A stretch of DNA of 64,000 nt, from the NCBI GenBank assembly GCA_016748015.1, contig JAAOMT010000790.1, positions 38,368 through 102,367 on the forward strand. Reading direction: 5' to 3'. The notes beneath the pieces are model-generated. The model worked only from the letters and a program-made list of their open reading frames with translations, made no database searches and was not told the DNA's origin. Below, piece after piece: positions 1 through 10,755 of the stretch. Origin of the DNA: Geosiphon pyriformis (lineage: Eukaryota > Glomeromycota > Glomeromycetes > Archaeosporales > Geosiphonaceae). Made by a program: the position numbers and the translations under genes. Numbering within the stretch: position 1 is the first letter of the stretch; the number at the start of each line of letters is the position of its first letter.

Positions 1-735
1 AAATTATGAATAGTTCACCCAAATTAATCAATAGTTCAGTGAAATAACTTGTAGTTCATCAAAATGTATCTTTAGTTTGCTGGAATTTGGGCAAAGAAAA
101 AAAAGTGCAAGTTCATAAACTAGTACTACAACAAGTTGTATAAAAGAAGAGCTTTTCTCTTCTGGAAAATGTATCTTACTTTAGATTTATTACTTAAAAC
201 CATTTCTACACACATAAAAAGAAATAAATACCAAATAATTTGAAAAACCAAATTCTTTAATTATTGCTCTTGGAAAATCCCCAAAAACCAACTAACATTT
301 CGAAATTGATTAGCTACCAATTTCAGTAAACTGTTAGTGACTCCAGGCCTGAATAGAAAACGTTTCTCTTGATAAAATTCTATTTCTTTTACATTTCTTT
401 TATTTTCTTTTATTTTTCTTACTATAATCATTAGGGTAGCCTACAGACAAGATTCCTGTAGAAGGGTTGACTTTTACAGCAAAGTAATTACACATTTTTA
501 GTAAGCTTCCAGATGAGCAATTCTTGGGAAAGAGTTGACATTTATTACAATGTAACTACACAAAGCAATTGGCAAGGAATTGGCCATTTCACTTATAAGC
601 CCAGCAGTTCAAATTATAGAAGATAATTTGAAGATAAATTCAGTTATTGGAGGTTCAACTACTTCCTGAAAACGTGAATTCACAGCAAATCAACATTACC
701 AACATTTAAGAAAAGAGACCAAAAACCTCTGGTAA
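1..735. other. AT-rich stretch without a recognised gene
   Basis: No open frame of useful length and no family motif was seen. The Gypsy homology of the next element starts abruptly near 736, so this segment is either DNA flanking a 5'-truncated element or badly decayed element sequence. Since the LINE found at 3977-9010 is interrupted by this Gypsy copy, the missing LINE 3' end could lie here, but I could not recognise it. Confidence 0.4.
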
Positions 736-960
736 CAGCAGTCATGAAATGGAAAGAATACTTGAGCCAGAAGTTTGAAGTATACACAGATCACAAAAGA
801 TTAACATTACTTCAAAAACAAGAATTTGGAGATAGAAGACAGTTAAGATAGAAAATGGCACTTGCACCATATAATTATATTATACATTATAAAAAGGGAA
901 AAAACAATGAAAATGCTGACGGTTTGTCATGAATGAGACAAATCTAGGAACATTTCAACC
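736..960 (+). pseudogene. Gypsy C RNase H C-terminal remnant
   Basis: Translation gives a KWKEYLSQKFEVYTDHKRL-type segment followed by an LQKQEFGDRR-like stretch and a YNYIIHYKKGK stretch, the usual C-terminal part of Ty3/Gypsy RNase H. The same segment is found on the minus strand near 52930-53100 in element B. The catalytic N-terminal half, containing the first Asp, is absent. Stops interrupt the frame (for example after GDRRQLR), so it is a remnant. Confidence 0.7.
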
Positions 961-1199
961 CAAAATATAACAAAACCAGAACAATACCAACAAAACCAGA
1001 ACAATACCAACAAAAAATATAACAAAAGATGAACATACAAAAATATTAACAACTGCAATATTATATAAACACTTAACAGTTCAAGGAAAATTTATCTCAA
1101 ACAAAATGAAAGAATATTAAACAACAATTAAAATATTTTATCACTCACCAAAATATACTTTATCGGAAAAATAGAAGAACCAACCAGAGTAATTACAGA

Positions 1200-2337
1200 G
1201 CTAGAAAAAGAGACAATATTATTCAACATGCACTCAAATCCAACAGCAGGACACTTTTACAAAGAAGCAACCATGGAAAGAACCAAAAAAAGATACTATT
1301 GGCCATCAATGTATCCAGACATCATCTAATATGTTCAAAATTGTAATGCTTGTCAGCAAAGAGAAGGAATGAAACCCAGTAAACCATTAAGACCAATCAA
1401 AGTAGGACAACCATTTGACCGTATTGGAATTAATCTAGTTGGACCATTAATAATTACCAGAGGAGGAAACAGGTACATAGCAGTAGCCATGGACTATTTC
1501 ACTAAATGGCCAGAGGCGAAAGCAATTCAAAGAGCAGATGCAGAATCCATTGCCAAATTCGTTCATCAAGATTTAATTTGTCAACACAGATGTCTAAAAG
1601 AATTATTATCAGACCAAGAAACTCATTTTGTGAACAAAACATTAACAGAATTGAGCCAAAGATTCGGAATTAAGAGACCACTATTATCACTATACCATCC
1701 ACAAACCAACAAATTAGTCAAAAGATTCAACAGAACATTGTGTGAAGCAATAGCTAAGCTCAGCCAAGAAAACCAAAACAATTGGGACATGTTGATACCA
1801 TTAGTATTATTTGCTTATCGAACAATGAAGCAAGACACTACACAAGCAACACTATTTGAATTAGTATATGGTAGAACAGCAACATTACCAGTGGAGATAG
1901 AGGTCAACACATATCCAACTGAACCAATAACAGAAGAGAATTTCCAAGAAACATTGTTAAGAAGAACATATGACTTAATAGAAACATTGAAAAACAAACA
2001 AAAAAGAGCAGCTAATAACATACAAAAATCACAAGAAAAACAGAAAGAAAGACATGATAATCAACTACCAAACAAACCAGTTGAATTCAAGATTAGAGAC
2101 AAAGTACTCTTATATTGTACCAAAGCAGAAAAACAATGGAGTGGAAAATTTGACCTCAAATGGGATAGACCATTTCACATAGAAAAAATTCTAGGAAATG
2201 GAGCTTACAAATTAAGACTGGACAACAAAATCTTAACCAAAGCAGCATATGGAGATCAACTGAAACTATACCACAACACTATACTACCATCTACTAGTAA
2301 TATTCCACAATTAGAAGTACAAAGAATACTAGTTTAA
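1200..2337 (+). pseudogene. Gypsy C integrase (zinc-binding plus DDE core), inactive
   Basis: The H2C2 zinc-binding part lies at about 1230-1370 (HSNPTAGHFYKEAT, then CNACQQ), with a stop at 1327-1329. The open frame from 1369 carries the rve core: first Asp in MDYFTKWPEA, second Asp in LLSDQETHF, and the third acidic position in the motif read VERFNRTL in element B. Here that position is VKRFNRTL, so the catalytic Glu is replaced by Lys (codon 1720-1722). A GxxxY-type linker and an SH3-like end (DKVLLYCTKAEKQWSGKFD) follow. The frame stops at 2335, where B also loses its frame. The integrase family is secure; loss of function is inferred from the missing Glu and the stops. Confidence 0.85.
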
Positions 2338-3084
2338 CCAGATCAGATTCCACAAGATTTGGAACCAATCATTATTATTGACAACAACACGTCAAATTGA
2401 TTCATCAAAAGAATATATAAAGACATGGTAGACATGACAGGAAATATCAGAAAAATAGAAATTACAGACAACATTCACTCACTAGCACAACAACTCTTTC
2501 AATTGATCCAACACCAGGAAATGAAGATTACAATCAATCAACAAACCATTCAATATCAAGATACTAGAAAGACATTGCAACCCAAAACACAGAAGAAAAC
2601 TGAAAATACTGTGGACAAAATCATTATGAAAGTAAAATTAGCAATAAGAGAGTTGACAAAAGAGTCACTATATCAAAAGTTGACTAAAGAAACTTGGAAT
2701 TGATAGATACAACAATTTCCATGAAACTATTGTTATTTTTACTTGGAACAACACGTAAATATCCAAAATCTATATATTAATAAAACAAAGCAATTATTTG
2801 ACAAAAGAATACTACAACAATTAGAACATTTTGTGGGAAAAAACAACTTATTCACACAGGCCCGAGCTATATACCAAATACACACAGCATTTCAGAATAG
2901 ACCAGAAATATTACTCAACAAAGCAATAGATATGGTTACCAGTAATCAATTAGGAAAGATTATCAATGCTCAATTTAAAGAATTACAGACCCAAATAACA
3001 CAAATAATTCTCGAAAACAAAATCCAGGAAATACTTCAAGAGGGGGAATTAAACAAGTTGGATTTCAATAGAGCTCAATATTAA
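2338..3084 (+). pseudogene. C-terminal pol extension of unknown function (Gypsy C)
   Basis: After the integrase the same reading direction continues for about 250 codons, with only scattered stops, up to the LTR. Two open pieces are 2425-2703 (starting MVDMTGNIRKIEITDN) and about 2743-3084 (ending KLDFNRAQY). The sequence is polar, rich in Gln, Ile, Lys and Leu, and looks helical or coiled-coil. It has no Cys/His pattern and no chromodomain-like aromatic cage that I can see. The same region follows the integrase of element B (50764-51470), so it belongs to the family. Function unknown. Confidence 0.6.
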
Positions 3085-3098
3085 AAAGAGGGAATAAT
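3085..3098 (+). other. Polypurine tract of Gypsy C
   Basis: A purine run (AAAAAGAGGGAATAA) directly precedes the TGTTAC start of the 3' LTR. Element B has the equivalent AAAAGGAAGGAATAA beside its 3' LTR on the minus strand. This is the expected plus-strand primer site of LTR elements. Confidence 0.7.
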
Positions 3099-3976
3099 GT
3101 TACTCATAGAAATATAAGAAATATATTAGCATGATTATTAGCCAATCAGAAATAGGCATAGTAAATGTGAAATTCCAGGATTCCTCTCAGGAATTGCAGA
3201 ATTCCAAGAATTTCAGGATTCCCCGACAAAGAATCACAGAATTCCAGAATTCCAGAATTCCTCTCAAAAGAATCGCAGGATTCTAGGAATTCAAGGATTC
3301 CTGTTGTGAAGAATCGAGGAATTGAGGAATCTCAATTATGTATATATAGCAGCAGAACTAGAAGCTAAAAAGACAGATCTCTTAGTTTAGATTTAATCTA
3401 AGCAACTCTCCAAATTACAATCATCTAATAAATAACTATTTGTTATTTCAAACTCATTTCCACTATCAACACTTCATGTTGATAGTAATTGATACTTAAC
3501 TACACTGGAACAATAGTTCTTGATCATGGCTATTGATGGAATACTAACTTGCAAATTGCCTTGGCTTATTTTTTTTTTTTTTTTATTTTATTTTATTTTA
3601 TTTATTTTCTTGCTTTGATTTTATTGTTGTTTACTAACTCTATTAAGGATTAATGCATGGGGCACTGATGTCAGAATAAACGTGACTGGTAAAAGACCCA
3701 GAAATAAGGGTAGAACACTTGATTGAGAATAGCTTACCAGGAGGAATATCAGCCATCAAGCTAAGAAAGAAATTGACGAAACTGCAGTTTTGGAAAGCTA
3801 TGAAAAAAAAATTATTACCATTGAATCTCTGTTCATTATACAAAGAACTCAACCAAACCCTTCAGATACAAAACCTTCAGATACCAAACCTTCAGATCAT
3901 CGACAACAAGAATAGCTTTGAACACCAAGTTATAGGTTCATATTTAATTCAACACCAGAAATTGTTACCTGTAACA
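3099..3976 (+). repeat. 3' LTR of Gypsy C (878 bp)
   Basis: Begins TGTTACTCATAG and ends CCTGTAACA, giving the inverted TGTTAC...GTAACA ends shared with both LTRs of element B (876-877 bp). It contains an array of GGAATTCC-like motifs in U3 (about 3170-3335), a TATATATAG box near 3340 and a downstream ATAAATAA run near 3428. The corresponding 5' LTR is not in the window. Confidence 0.9.
3170..3335 (+). repeat. Short palindromic repeat array in LTR U3 (GGAATTCC type)
   Basis: About ten variants of the palindrome-like word GGAATTCC or GAATTCCAGGATTCC, separated by TCTCA, CGACAAAGAATC and similar spacers, lie just upstream of the TATA box. The same array occurs in both LTRs of element B. Position suggests an enhancer or silencer array; that is inference. 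Confidence 0.6.
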
Positions 3977-4005
3977 CTGGAGCTCAATCTCTTTGGAAAG
4001 GATAA

Positions 4006-4648
4006 TGTTACAGTTGAAACCCATAATTTTTATTAATTATTACATGTATTAGCCATTGATGTCATATAATTAGCCACTCTATTTTTAGATAGTGATCATT
4101 AACCTGATCAATGACCTGACTATTGACCACTTTTATTAGCTATATAAGTAATGAGTCTCTTAGCTGTAGAAAATCATCTCTCAGACAAGAATCAAATAAA
4201 TAAAAATAACAACTTTCATCTCAATCACTCTCTTATTATTAATTTTCTTTTCCCTACCTTTAAGTATCTGAACATCTTAGGATAAAAGATTACTTGTTAG
4301 CCTTTTCCTGTTTGAATAATTGTAGTATTTGAAGACTATTTGTATAAACATGACTGAAGAGCACAATTTGATACCTGATATTGAATTCTAAGAGTTCCGA
4401 TGTGAAGGCATAGAATTAATACCAGCAGTGATCAATTGTTGACAGTACAAACTATTTCTCTACCTTCAGATTCCCAGTTACCTTTGAAAAAAATAGCGAC
4501 TGAGATATTTTATGAGACTGATCTCGCACATTGAATCCATACTCATTCAATTTGCTCTTTAAAGTTGAATTCTTCTTTGATTATTTCCATCACCCTACAA
4601 TCCTGTTCTCCCTTGCTATCCATTAGCTTGTTACTCCAACTTGTAACA
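4006..4648 (+). repeat. Solo LTR, second LTR family, inserted in the LINE RT
   Basis: Ends are TGTTACAGTTGAAACCCATAA and CTCCAACTTGTAACA. It is a reverse-complement relative of the element at 44692-45358. It contains TGATCA-type U3 repeats (about 4095-4130), a TATATAAG box near 4140 and a transcript-like CTCTTAGCTGTAG region. No internal retroelement coding follows, so it is a solo LTR (643 bp). It lies antisense to the LINE it interrupts, right at the RT active-site codons. Flanking 4-bp words do not match cleanly here. Confidence 0.7.
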
Positions 4649-5640
4649 GTATTATTAACAAATGCCTCAGCTGCAAAAAAAAAAGACATCCCACTATTAC
4701 TTTTAACTCTGCCCAATTTAGCCACAAACTTAGTATTAATCCAATACTTACATAAATGCTCATGTCTTTTAATTTTACACAATAGTGGATCATAAAAAAT
4801 CCTCCAAAGAAGGGGTGAAAAAACCTCACTCTAATTCAAACCATTATGTACTCTATAACCATTTGAGAGGCCAAAATTGGTCATCACTCTGTTAATTTTA
4901 TCCTTGTAAATATTGCCAAAAAACTTGATAAACCTGTCACACATCTTGATATGCCATAGGCTAGCCTTTAAGTGGTACCAACTAACAGAATCATATGCCT
5001 TATACATATCCTACAAAACCAACCAAAGTTTTTTATTTTTCTTAAGAGTGTTTTCAACTACTGACCCAACAGCAAACACCAGAACCTGAGTAGAAGTACC
5101 CTTTAACACTGAAAAATTGTCACTGTGGAGAACACCAAACTTGCTACAAGCAAAAAAAATTCTATCAAAAAAGATCTTTCTGGCTGTCTCAATTAAAGCA
5201 ATAGGGTAGATATTTGTAAGAATTTCATCCCAATCATAAGGTTTAAGGATCATCAAAATTCATGCTCTCTTCCATAAGGCAGACACTATACCAACAAAGA
5301 GACATTCATTTAACAGCACCAAAAGACACTCTATTACACTCTCGTCATCATGCTTCTAAAGTTTGTTCAGAATGCCAGACAAGCTAATGGTTTTGCCATC
5401 AGGCAGACCACCAACAACTACAAACAACTCACTCATGTTAATTATATCCATTACACCAGAAAAAACATTATCTCTAACATAGTTCAATAGTACATACTGA
5501 TGAGCCCAGAGATCAGACAGCACAGAAAACACCACACATTTCCTTGTTCAACCTTTCATGATCCTGTTAATATTTAATCTTATTTCATCTGAATTCAATA
5601 CCAGCTCATTATTAACCACCAAGTGATCCAACACCACCTT
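4649..5640 (-). pseudogene. LINE ORF2 reverse transcriptase domain, inactive
   Basis: Minus-strand translation shows an ordered series of LINE RT blocks: LMILKPYDWDE-like thumb-proximal block, IALIETARKIFFDRIF, DMYKAYDSVSWYHLK (the first catalytic Asp block), an RVHNGLN-stop-SEVFSPLL block that corresponds to the usual QGxxxSPLL, and AEAFVNNT, where the paired Asp of the YADD-like motif is expected. Both Asp are Asn here (codons 4651-4656). Stops occur at the Gln of QG and elsewhere. Family assignment is clear; the enzyme cannot be active. Confidence 0.8.
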
Positions 5641-6990
5641 TCAAAAGAGTCTATCTAAAACACTTCTGATCATACTACCCTTGTCCGAACAAAACTTTTT
5701 CATGTGTTTCTCAATAGCTGCTCTGATAGAAGCATTTTGCACCAATTTTGATTCATATATTTTGGACTTTCTGTACCCTTTTCTGACAATTGACAAATAT
5801 TTAAGAATGTTTATCATTTTTTGATCAGCATGAACCATGTTTCTCAACACAAGAGCCTTATCAGTATCCAAAGTTGACCATTTTTCAACAAGGCAATCGA
5901 ACCTGAAAGTGTTATCAGATTCCAACTTCTTGACAATTTTGACAACCAACAACTCCAATCCCAGAAATTTAGAAAACTGCTTATTTTTTGAACACTGAAA
6001 ATCACTGAACCAAAGCCTAAAAAAGATCTCATCTGCAAAACCCACCAATGCTCCTTCCAGTAGCAACCACATAGCATCTAAATCATGATCTGCAGCTGTG
6101 ACAAGAAACTTAATCTTTATTATCAGAATTCTGGCAGAGGAGCAATCTCTAAAATAAGACCACCCAGTACTGTCTGCATCTTTGATTTTGAACTTCCAAC
6201 AATCCTTGTAAACTTGTTTGTGCAAACCATTTAACTGAACATCCAGGAGTCCACTCAAACTGACCAATACCACCACAGCATTGTGGTCTATATCAAAGAA
6301 ATCAGAAACAGAACCAACCCAATGTTTTACAACAGTAGAAAATAGACTCTTACTAACAAAAATGTAATCAATAGTCCTTTCAGCACTTCTTGAATTGCAC
6401 CATATAGGAGTCTTAATCAAATAATGACTATTAAACAAATTAACCAGATCCAAACTCGAGCAGAACTTAAAACTTGCACTTCTTCCAGACCTGCACTTAT
6501 TAAAATCTCCACCCAAAACCATGAAAGTACTGGTGTTAACAGTCTTAGCAATAATAGAGTTAACCTCAAGTGCTTGTTCAAAATGGATGCCAGCAGAAAC
6601 AGCAACATACAAACCAAGAACAGACACCAAGAGCTTGCTCTTGAACAAAAGCCACACCAAAATAATCTAACCAGGAACCACTTCAACCTTAGAAACATGA
6701 TGAGCCAAAAAATTGTTCATAACAACAGCAATACCAGCACCAAGACACCCAACATCCAAACCAGAAGTAAAAATCTGAACTTCATCATATTTATCTTTGA
6801 TCCAAAGCCTAGAAGAAGACCTCAACTTTGTCTTAGTAATGAAAGAAACCGTATTCCTAGAACTTATATACTAGCAAATAACATCCACTTGCTTTGCAGG
6901 AACATTGATACTCCGAACGTTGCATATAGCAAATTTTCAAACCAAACCACTTATTGGGATAAAGAAGATAATAGGGAGCCAGAACCAGAA
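5641..6990 (-). pseudogene. LINE ORF2 endonuclease domain (exonuclease-endonuclease-phosphatase fold)
   Basis: The 339-residue open frame at 5641-6660 holds LGGDFNKCRSGR (catalytic GDFN), RTIDYIFVSK and DIDHNAVVV (C-terminal Asp-His pair), the hallmark blocks of AP-like LINE endonucleases. The N-terminal part with the expected NVWG and TETK blocks lies upstream to about 6990 in other frames, so frameshifts separate it. After the endonuclease comes a connector rich in Lys and Leu leading to the RT. In the host LINE this domain nicks target DNA to prime reverse transcription. Confidence 0.8.
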
Positions 6991-8915
6991 CACAAATAAT
7001 CCAATCTGATTAACACTGAACTAATTGAAGCTTTCAAAGACATCATCTTTAACTCTAATTTACCCACCTTGGTGGTTAGAATCTTGGAGCTACTTAAACT
7101 GAAACCAAAAGCATCATCAACAACAGCAGAAAAAGAGGGAGCAGAAGGCTCTGATACACCATCCAAAACCATATCCAAGTTAACTTCTGAAGCCAAAGAT
7201 GTAAAAACAGCCAAAGAAAGCTCATGAAAAACAGGTGTCAAAGGCACTAGTTCCACAAAGCTCAACTTTTTCACAATATCAAAAATCTAATCGGTTAAAA
7301 GCTTCAAAGACCATTCCAAAGATGCCAAGTGATTGACCAAATTAGAGACACCATAGGAATTGGTACTGTTAGAAGAGGACCAAGCATCAATAGAAAATTT
7401 AGCACCAGGAGATGGATCAGTACTTAAAGAAGATGAAGAACCCAAAAGAAAAGAGGAACCACCTGCAACTTAAGCCCAAGTTTTGCTACCAAAAAAAACC
7501 AGACAAATGATAGATGTCTGCTTTTTTTTATAAATGTTGGCCAGGCAAATCCAATTTTGATCAGTCACCACCCACTTTTCATGAATTCCAGAATTCTCAC
7601 CAACTGAACACATATCAGAAACATGACCAAATTGTTTATATTTGGCACAACATGCCAATGAAAGACTAGTCTAGTGCAAACTCACATTCTTGAAAACTGA
7701 AACAGAACCAATAGCAGTCAACTTGGATGCTCTATTCTCAAAACAAATGACAGTACACCTATCTCATTTGTAAGACACAGGATTATGGCCAATAAAATAG
7801 GTTTTCTTACCATAAGCCTCCACTAAAACAGAAAAATTATGGATCATGGTGCCAATTGAAAGAGTATAAAGCAAAGCCCAATGCTGATCCCTAAACACCC
7901 ATGCTTGTTTGTCCTCATTTGCCAAAACCACATGTACAGAATCTTTTCTCATGAACATTAACCATTTAAAAGCAACCAGACTAGCCACTTTAGATGACTT
8001 AAACTCTATAATAGTCTTCTGCCAAAGTCTAATTAACTGCATTTTAATCGAAATAATCTTGCCAAATTTGAAGAAAACTGATTTCATTACTGATCTAAAA
8101 AGATTCACTGGGATTTTCTTGATGATCACCTCTTAATTTGATCAGCTGTTTACCTTTCTAAAATCATTATTAACAAGAATTTTATTACTAATTGCCAGCA
8201 CTTTAGCCTTATTCAAACTAAATTCTGATGTAAAAAATGATCTGATAATCTCAAGGAATTTTGAGAGAGTGGAAGTATCCCCAAAACCATCCACTTAATA
8301 GAAAATTTTTTTTATTGAAATTAATTTATCATTAACTAACTTGTCAAGCACTGCAAAAAGCTCAATATCAAGTGCAAAAGATTTTGTTGAATTAAAACAC
8401 TGCATTCTCAGGGCACATAATTCGAGCAGCAGCACCTGATTGAACCTAATATCTACATGAAAAGGAAGCTTCAGTGCAACATCATCATTACTTATACTTT
8501 CGAAAGAAGGTTGTCTCAGTGAGTTACCCAGTGCGTATATTCAAGTGCAAGTTTTTCTTGGCATAGCATTGTTTATGTTATCATCCTCACCTGATTCTGT
8601 GTAACTGGTCTCCTCAGCCATTGTGTTTGCCATGTTTTCTACATCTGAAAGATTGCTTATACTGTCAGCAACACTGCCAATCTCACTTCCCCAGGACACC
8701 CCAGACTTGACACCGACACTACTAATATTTTCTACACTTAACAGATCAGTAGACAAGTTGATTACATTACCAGCTACCGGCTTTTTTGGCTTTTTGTAGG
8801 ATACATTATGTGAGTAGACTGTATTCACATGCTTATTTTTCACACTTTGACAGGTTCCCAAACCAGCCAAAATCAAACCCGAACCACTAGCAGAAAAGCC
8901 CACTGGTTCTATCAT
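6951..8915 (-). pseudogene. LINE ORF1 (gag-like protein with CCHC zinc knuckle), broken
   Basis: Starts at MIEPVGFSASGSG (8915) and aligns throughout with the plus-strand copy starting at 43570 (MKLVGSSIGGSG). Conserved segments include a Ser/Asp/Glu-rich N-terminal part, FALDIELFAVLDK, VFFKFGKIISIKMQLIRLWQK, and a zinc knuckle at about 7610-7655. The knuckle reads CAKYKQFGHVSDMC, so the second Cys of CX2CX4HX4C is Tyr here; it is intact in the other copy. Open pieces are 8541-8915, 7764-8129, 7470-7658 and 6951-7274, separated by stops and frameshifts. It probably bound element RNA. Confidence 0.75.
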
Positions 8916-9010
8916 GACAAATGAAGGTATAGTAGAAGAAATAGCTAATAGAGATTAGGAGAAAAAAAGAAAAAAAAGCGACTTTTTCAAAGTTATTAAT
9001 GCTCTTATCA

Positions 9011-10755
9011 TGGTCAGAAGATTGACAAGAAAAAAGATTTTTTTATTACTAATTTATTAAGTTATTTATATTAAAACAATTAATAAAATTACAAACTAAT
9101 AAAAAAAATAAAATAAAAAATATTTCTAAAAGTGTTAATTATTTATTTATTTTTACTAATATTATAAAACTGTTTTTTTGGTATATTTAATATCAATAAT
9201 TTTAGTTTAAACTAAAATCAGTCTTTTATAAATTCATTAATTTTGATTGTATAATATTAATAATTTTAAGTATTTATCTTAAATAAAACAGATTTTTTTA
9301 AAAAAATTCTATTAATAAATAATAATTTTATTTAAAAATAATTATAAATAAGTTTTATAATAAATTTATAACAATAATTTGATTTTTAATATTATATTAT
9401 TTTTTTTTGATTAATTATAATTCATAAACAAAATAATCAAAAAGCTTTAATAAAGAACAGTTTTAATCAAATCATAAAATTTTATTCTTTGTTAAAATCA
9501 TATGATATTTAATTGAAAACGTTTTTAAAAAACATATTTAAAAAAAAATGTGTTATTAAAATTTTGATATTAATGATGTATATAAATTCATTTTAAAAAA
9601 AGTATGTTATTATTCAAATTATTTTTTAAAAATTTCAAGTAAAAAATTGTCTAATCATTCATTAATAAAAGTTATTATTATTTTAAAATTGCTACGCTTT
9701 TTTTTTTGTATGATGGGACATTGAAAATTTCTTTCCACAGAAGAAATTCTCCAGGAAACAAGAATGGTCTTTGATTTTCATGTTAAAAAGATTTTGTTCT
9801 TTTTAATATTTTCTCTTTTGAAATTGTGATATATCTTCTCTTTTGAGATTATAATATCGAAAAGATTATAAAAGCAAATAAAATCAAAAAAAAAATGGGT
9901 ACAAAACAATATCTTTCTTTTTTCTTCACCAAACTCTTTCGCAAAGGAAAAAGTCAATTTTTTAGTTTGGATCAATGACAAAGCCTTGGTATTTGGTAAT
10001 AGACTCAAAACGACCATTACAATTTCACAGAAGAAAGCAAAAGTACTATTATCTATTATCTCATAGGACTTGCTGAAGTATCTCTTTTTATTCCAAAGAG
10101 ATTTACCTCATGTAAGGAATTTAAAAGAAATTAAACATACACTTGCAGTACAAAATTAGGAACTAGACATTTTTTAGCTTGTAGTGCCGTGAAAAGGTCG
10201 AGAAGTTTGTAAAATAATCCAAAATATTATATATATTTAGTTTAAAACGATAGATTTGAACGCCCAACTTTTATTGGTAAACCCAACAGAAATTTCTGGT
10301 AGAAAAGTTCACTTTTTTCGGATTGGAACATAATTCATAGTCCAAAATTATTATTATTATTATTATTATTATTACTTCTACTAATAAAGAAAGTCCATAC
10401 CTTTACACTATCGATAAATCAATAATGGTCGTTTTTGATTGGTCTCCCAATTCATATTCTGATTCATTTTGTTAAATATCATGGTTGACTATTTTTGATG
10501 AAGCAAATTTGTATCCCTGAACTCAGGAATTGACACACTAGTTGGGATATTTCAAATCTTGAGATTTTATTTCAAGAGTTGGGGAAATAAAATATTAAAG
10601 CTTTCTTCACTGAAACGATACATAATACTAATTTGAAATTACTATTCCTTGAACCGATAGAGAATACGAATGAGAAAAAACCTTAATCAATATCCTAAAG
10701 TAACAAGAAAAAAAAACCACAAAGAGTTCATAAAAGTGCTTTTCAGCTCTTTTCT
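9011..10755. other. Very AT-rich intergenic region with ATT microsatellite
   Basis: Mostly A/T homopolymers and poly-A/T mixtures from 9011 to about 9700, next to the 5' end of the LINE. The other LINE copy also has such DNA beyond its 5' end. An (ATT)n run lies at about 10350-10372. No frame here has a recognisable product; the 79-codon frame at 9778-10017 is Lys/Phe/Ile-rich background. The 3' flank of the MATH-BTB gene is at the right end. Confidence 0.5.

Larger units (their letters stand above)
736..3976 (+). mobile_element. Ty3/Gypsy LTR retrotransposon, 5'-truncated copy C
   Basis: In order this holds an RNase H tail, integrase, a C-terminal pol extension, a polypurine tract and a 3' LTR. 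It aligns segment by segment with the complete minus-strand element B at 49874-60065. Everything upstream of the RNase H tail (LTR, gag, protease, dUTPase, RT) is missing within the window. The element lies inside a minus-strand LINE whose sequence resumes at 3977. Reading frames are broken by point stops, so it is not autonomous. Confidence 0.85.
3977..9010 (-). mobile_element. LINE (non-LTR retrotransposon), minus-strand copy, decayed
   Basis: Reading on the minus strand from about 9010 to 3977 there is a zinc-knuckle ORF1 (8915-6951), then an ORF2 with an AP-type endonuclease (about 6990-5641) and a reverse transcriptase (5640-4649). A solo LTR (4006-4648) splits the RT. About 29 bp of likely LINE sequence remain at 3977-4005 before the Gypsy C LTR cuts it off. 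A second copy in the opposite orientation lies at 43570-47953. Many stops and frameshifts show it is dead. Confidence 0.85.

Noticed and set aside
6424-6999. Plus-strand frame of 191 codons
   Set aside because: Antisense shadow of the LINE endonuclease, which carries the family motifs on the minus strand.
9778-10017. 79-codon minus-strand frame
   Set aside because: Composition is AT-background Lys/Phe/Ile; no domain or context.
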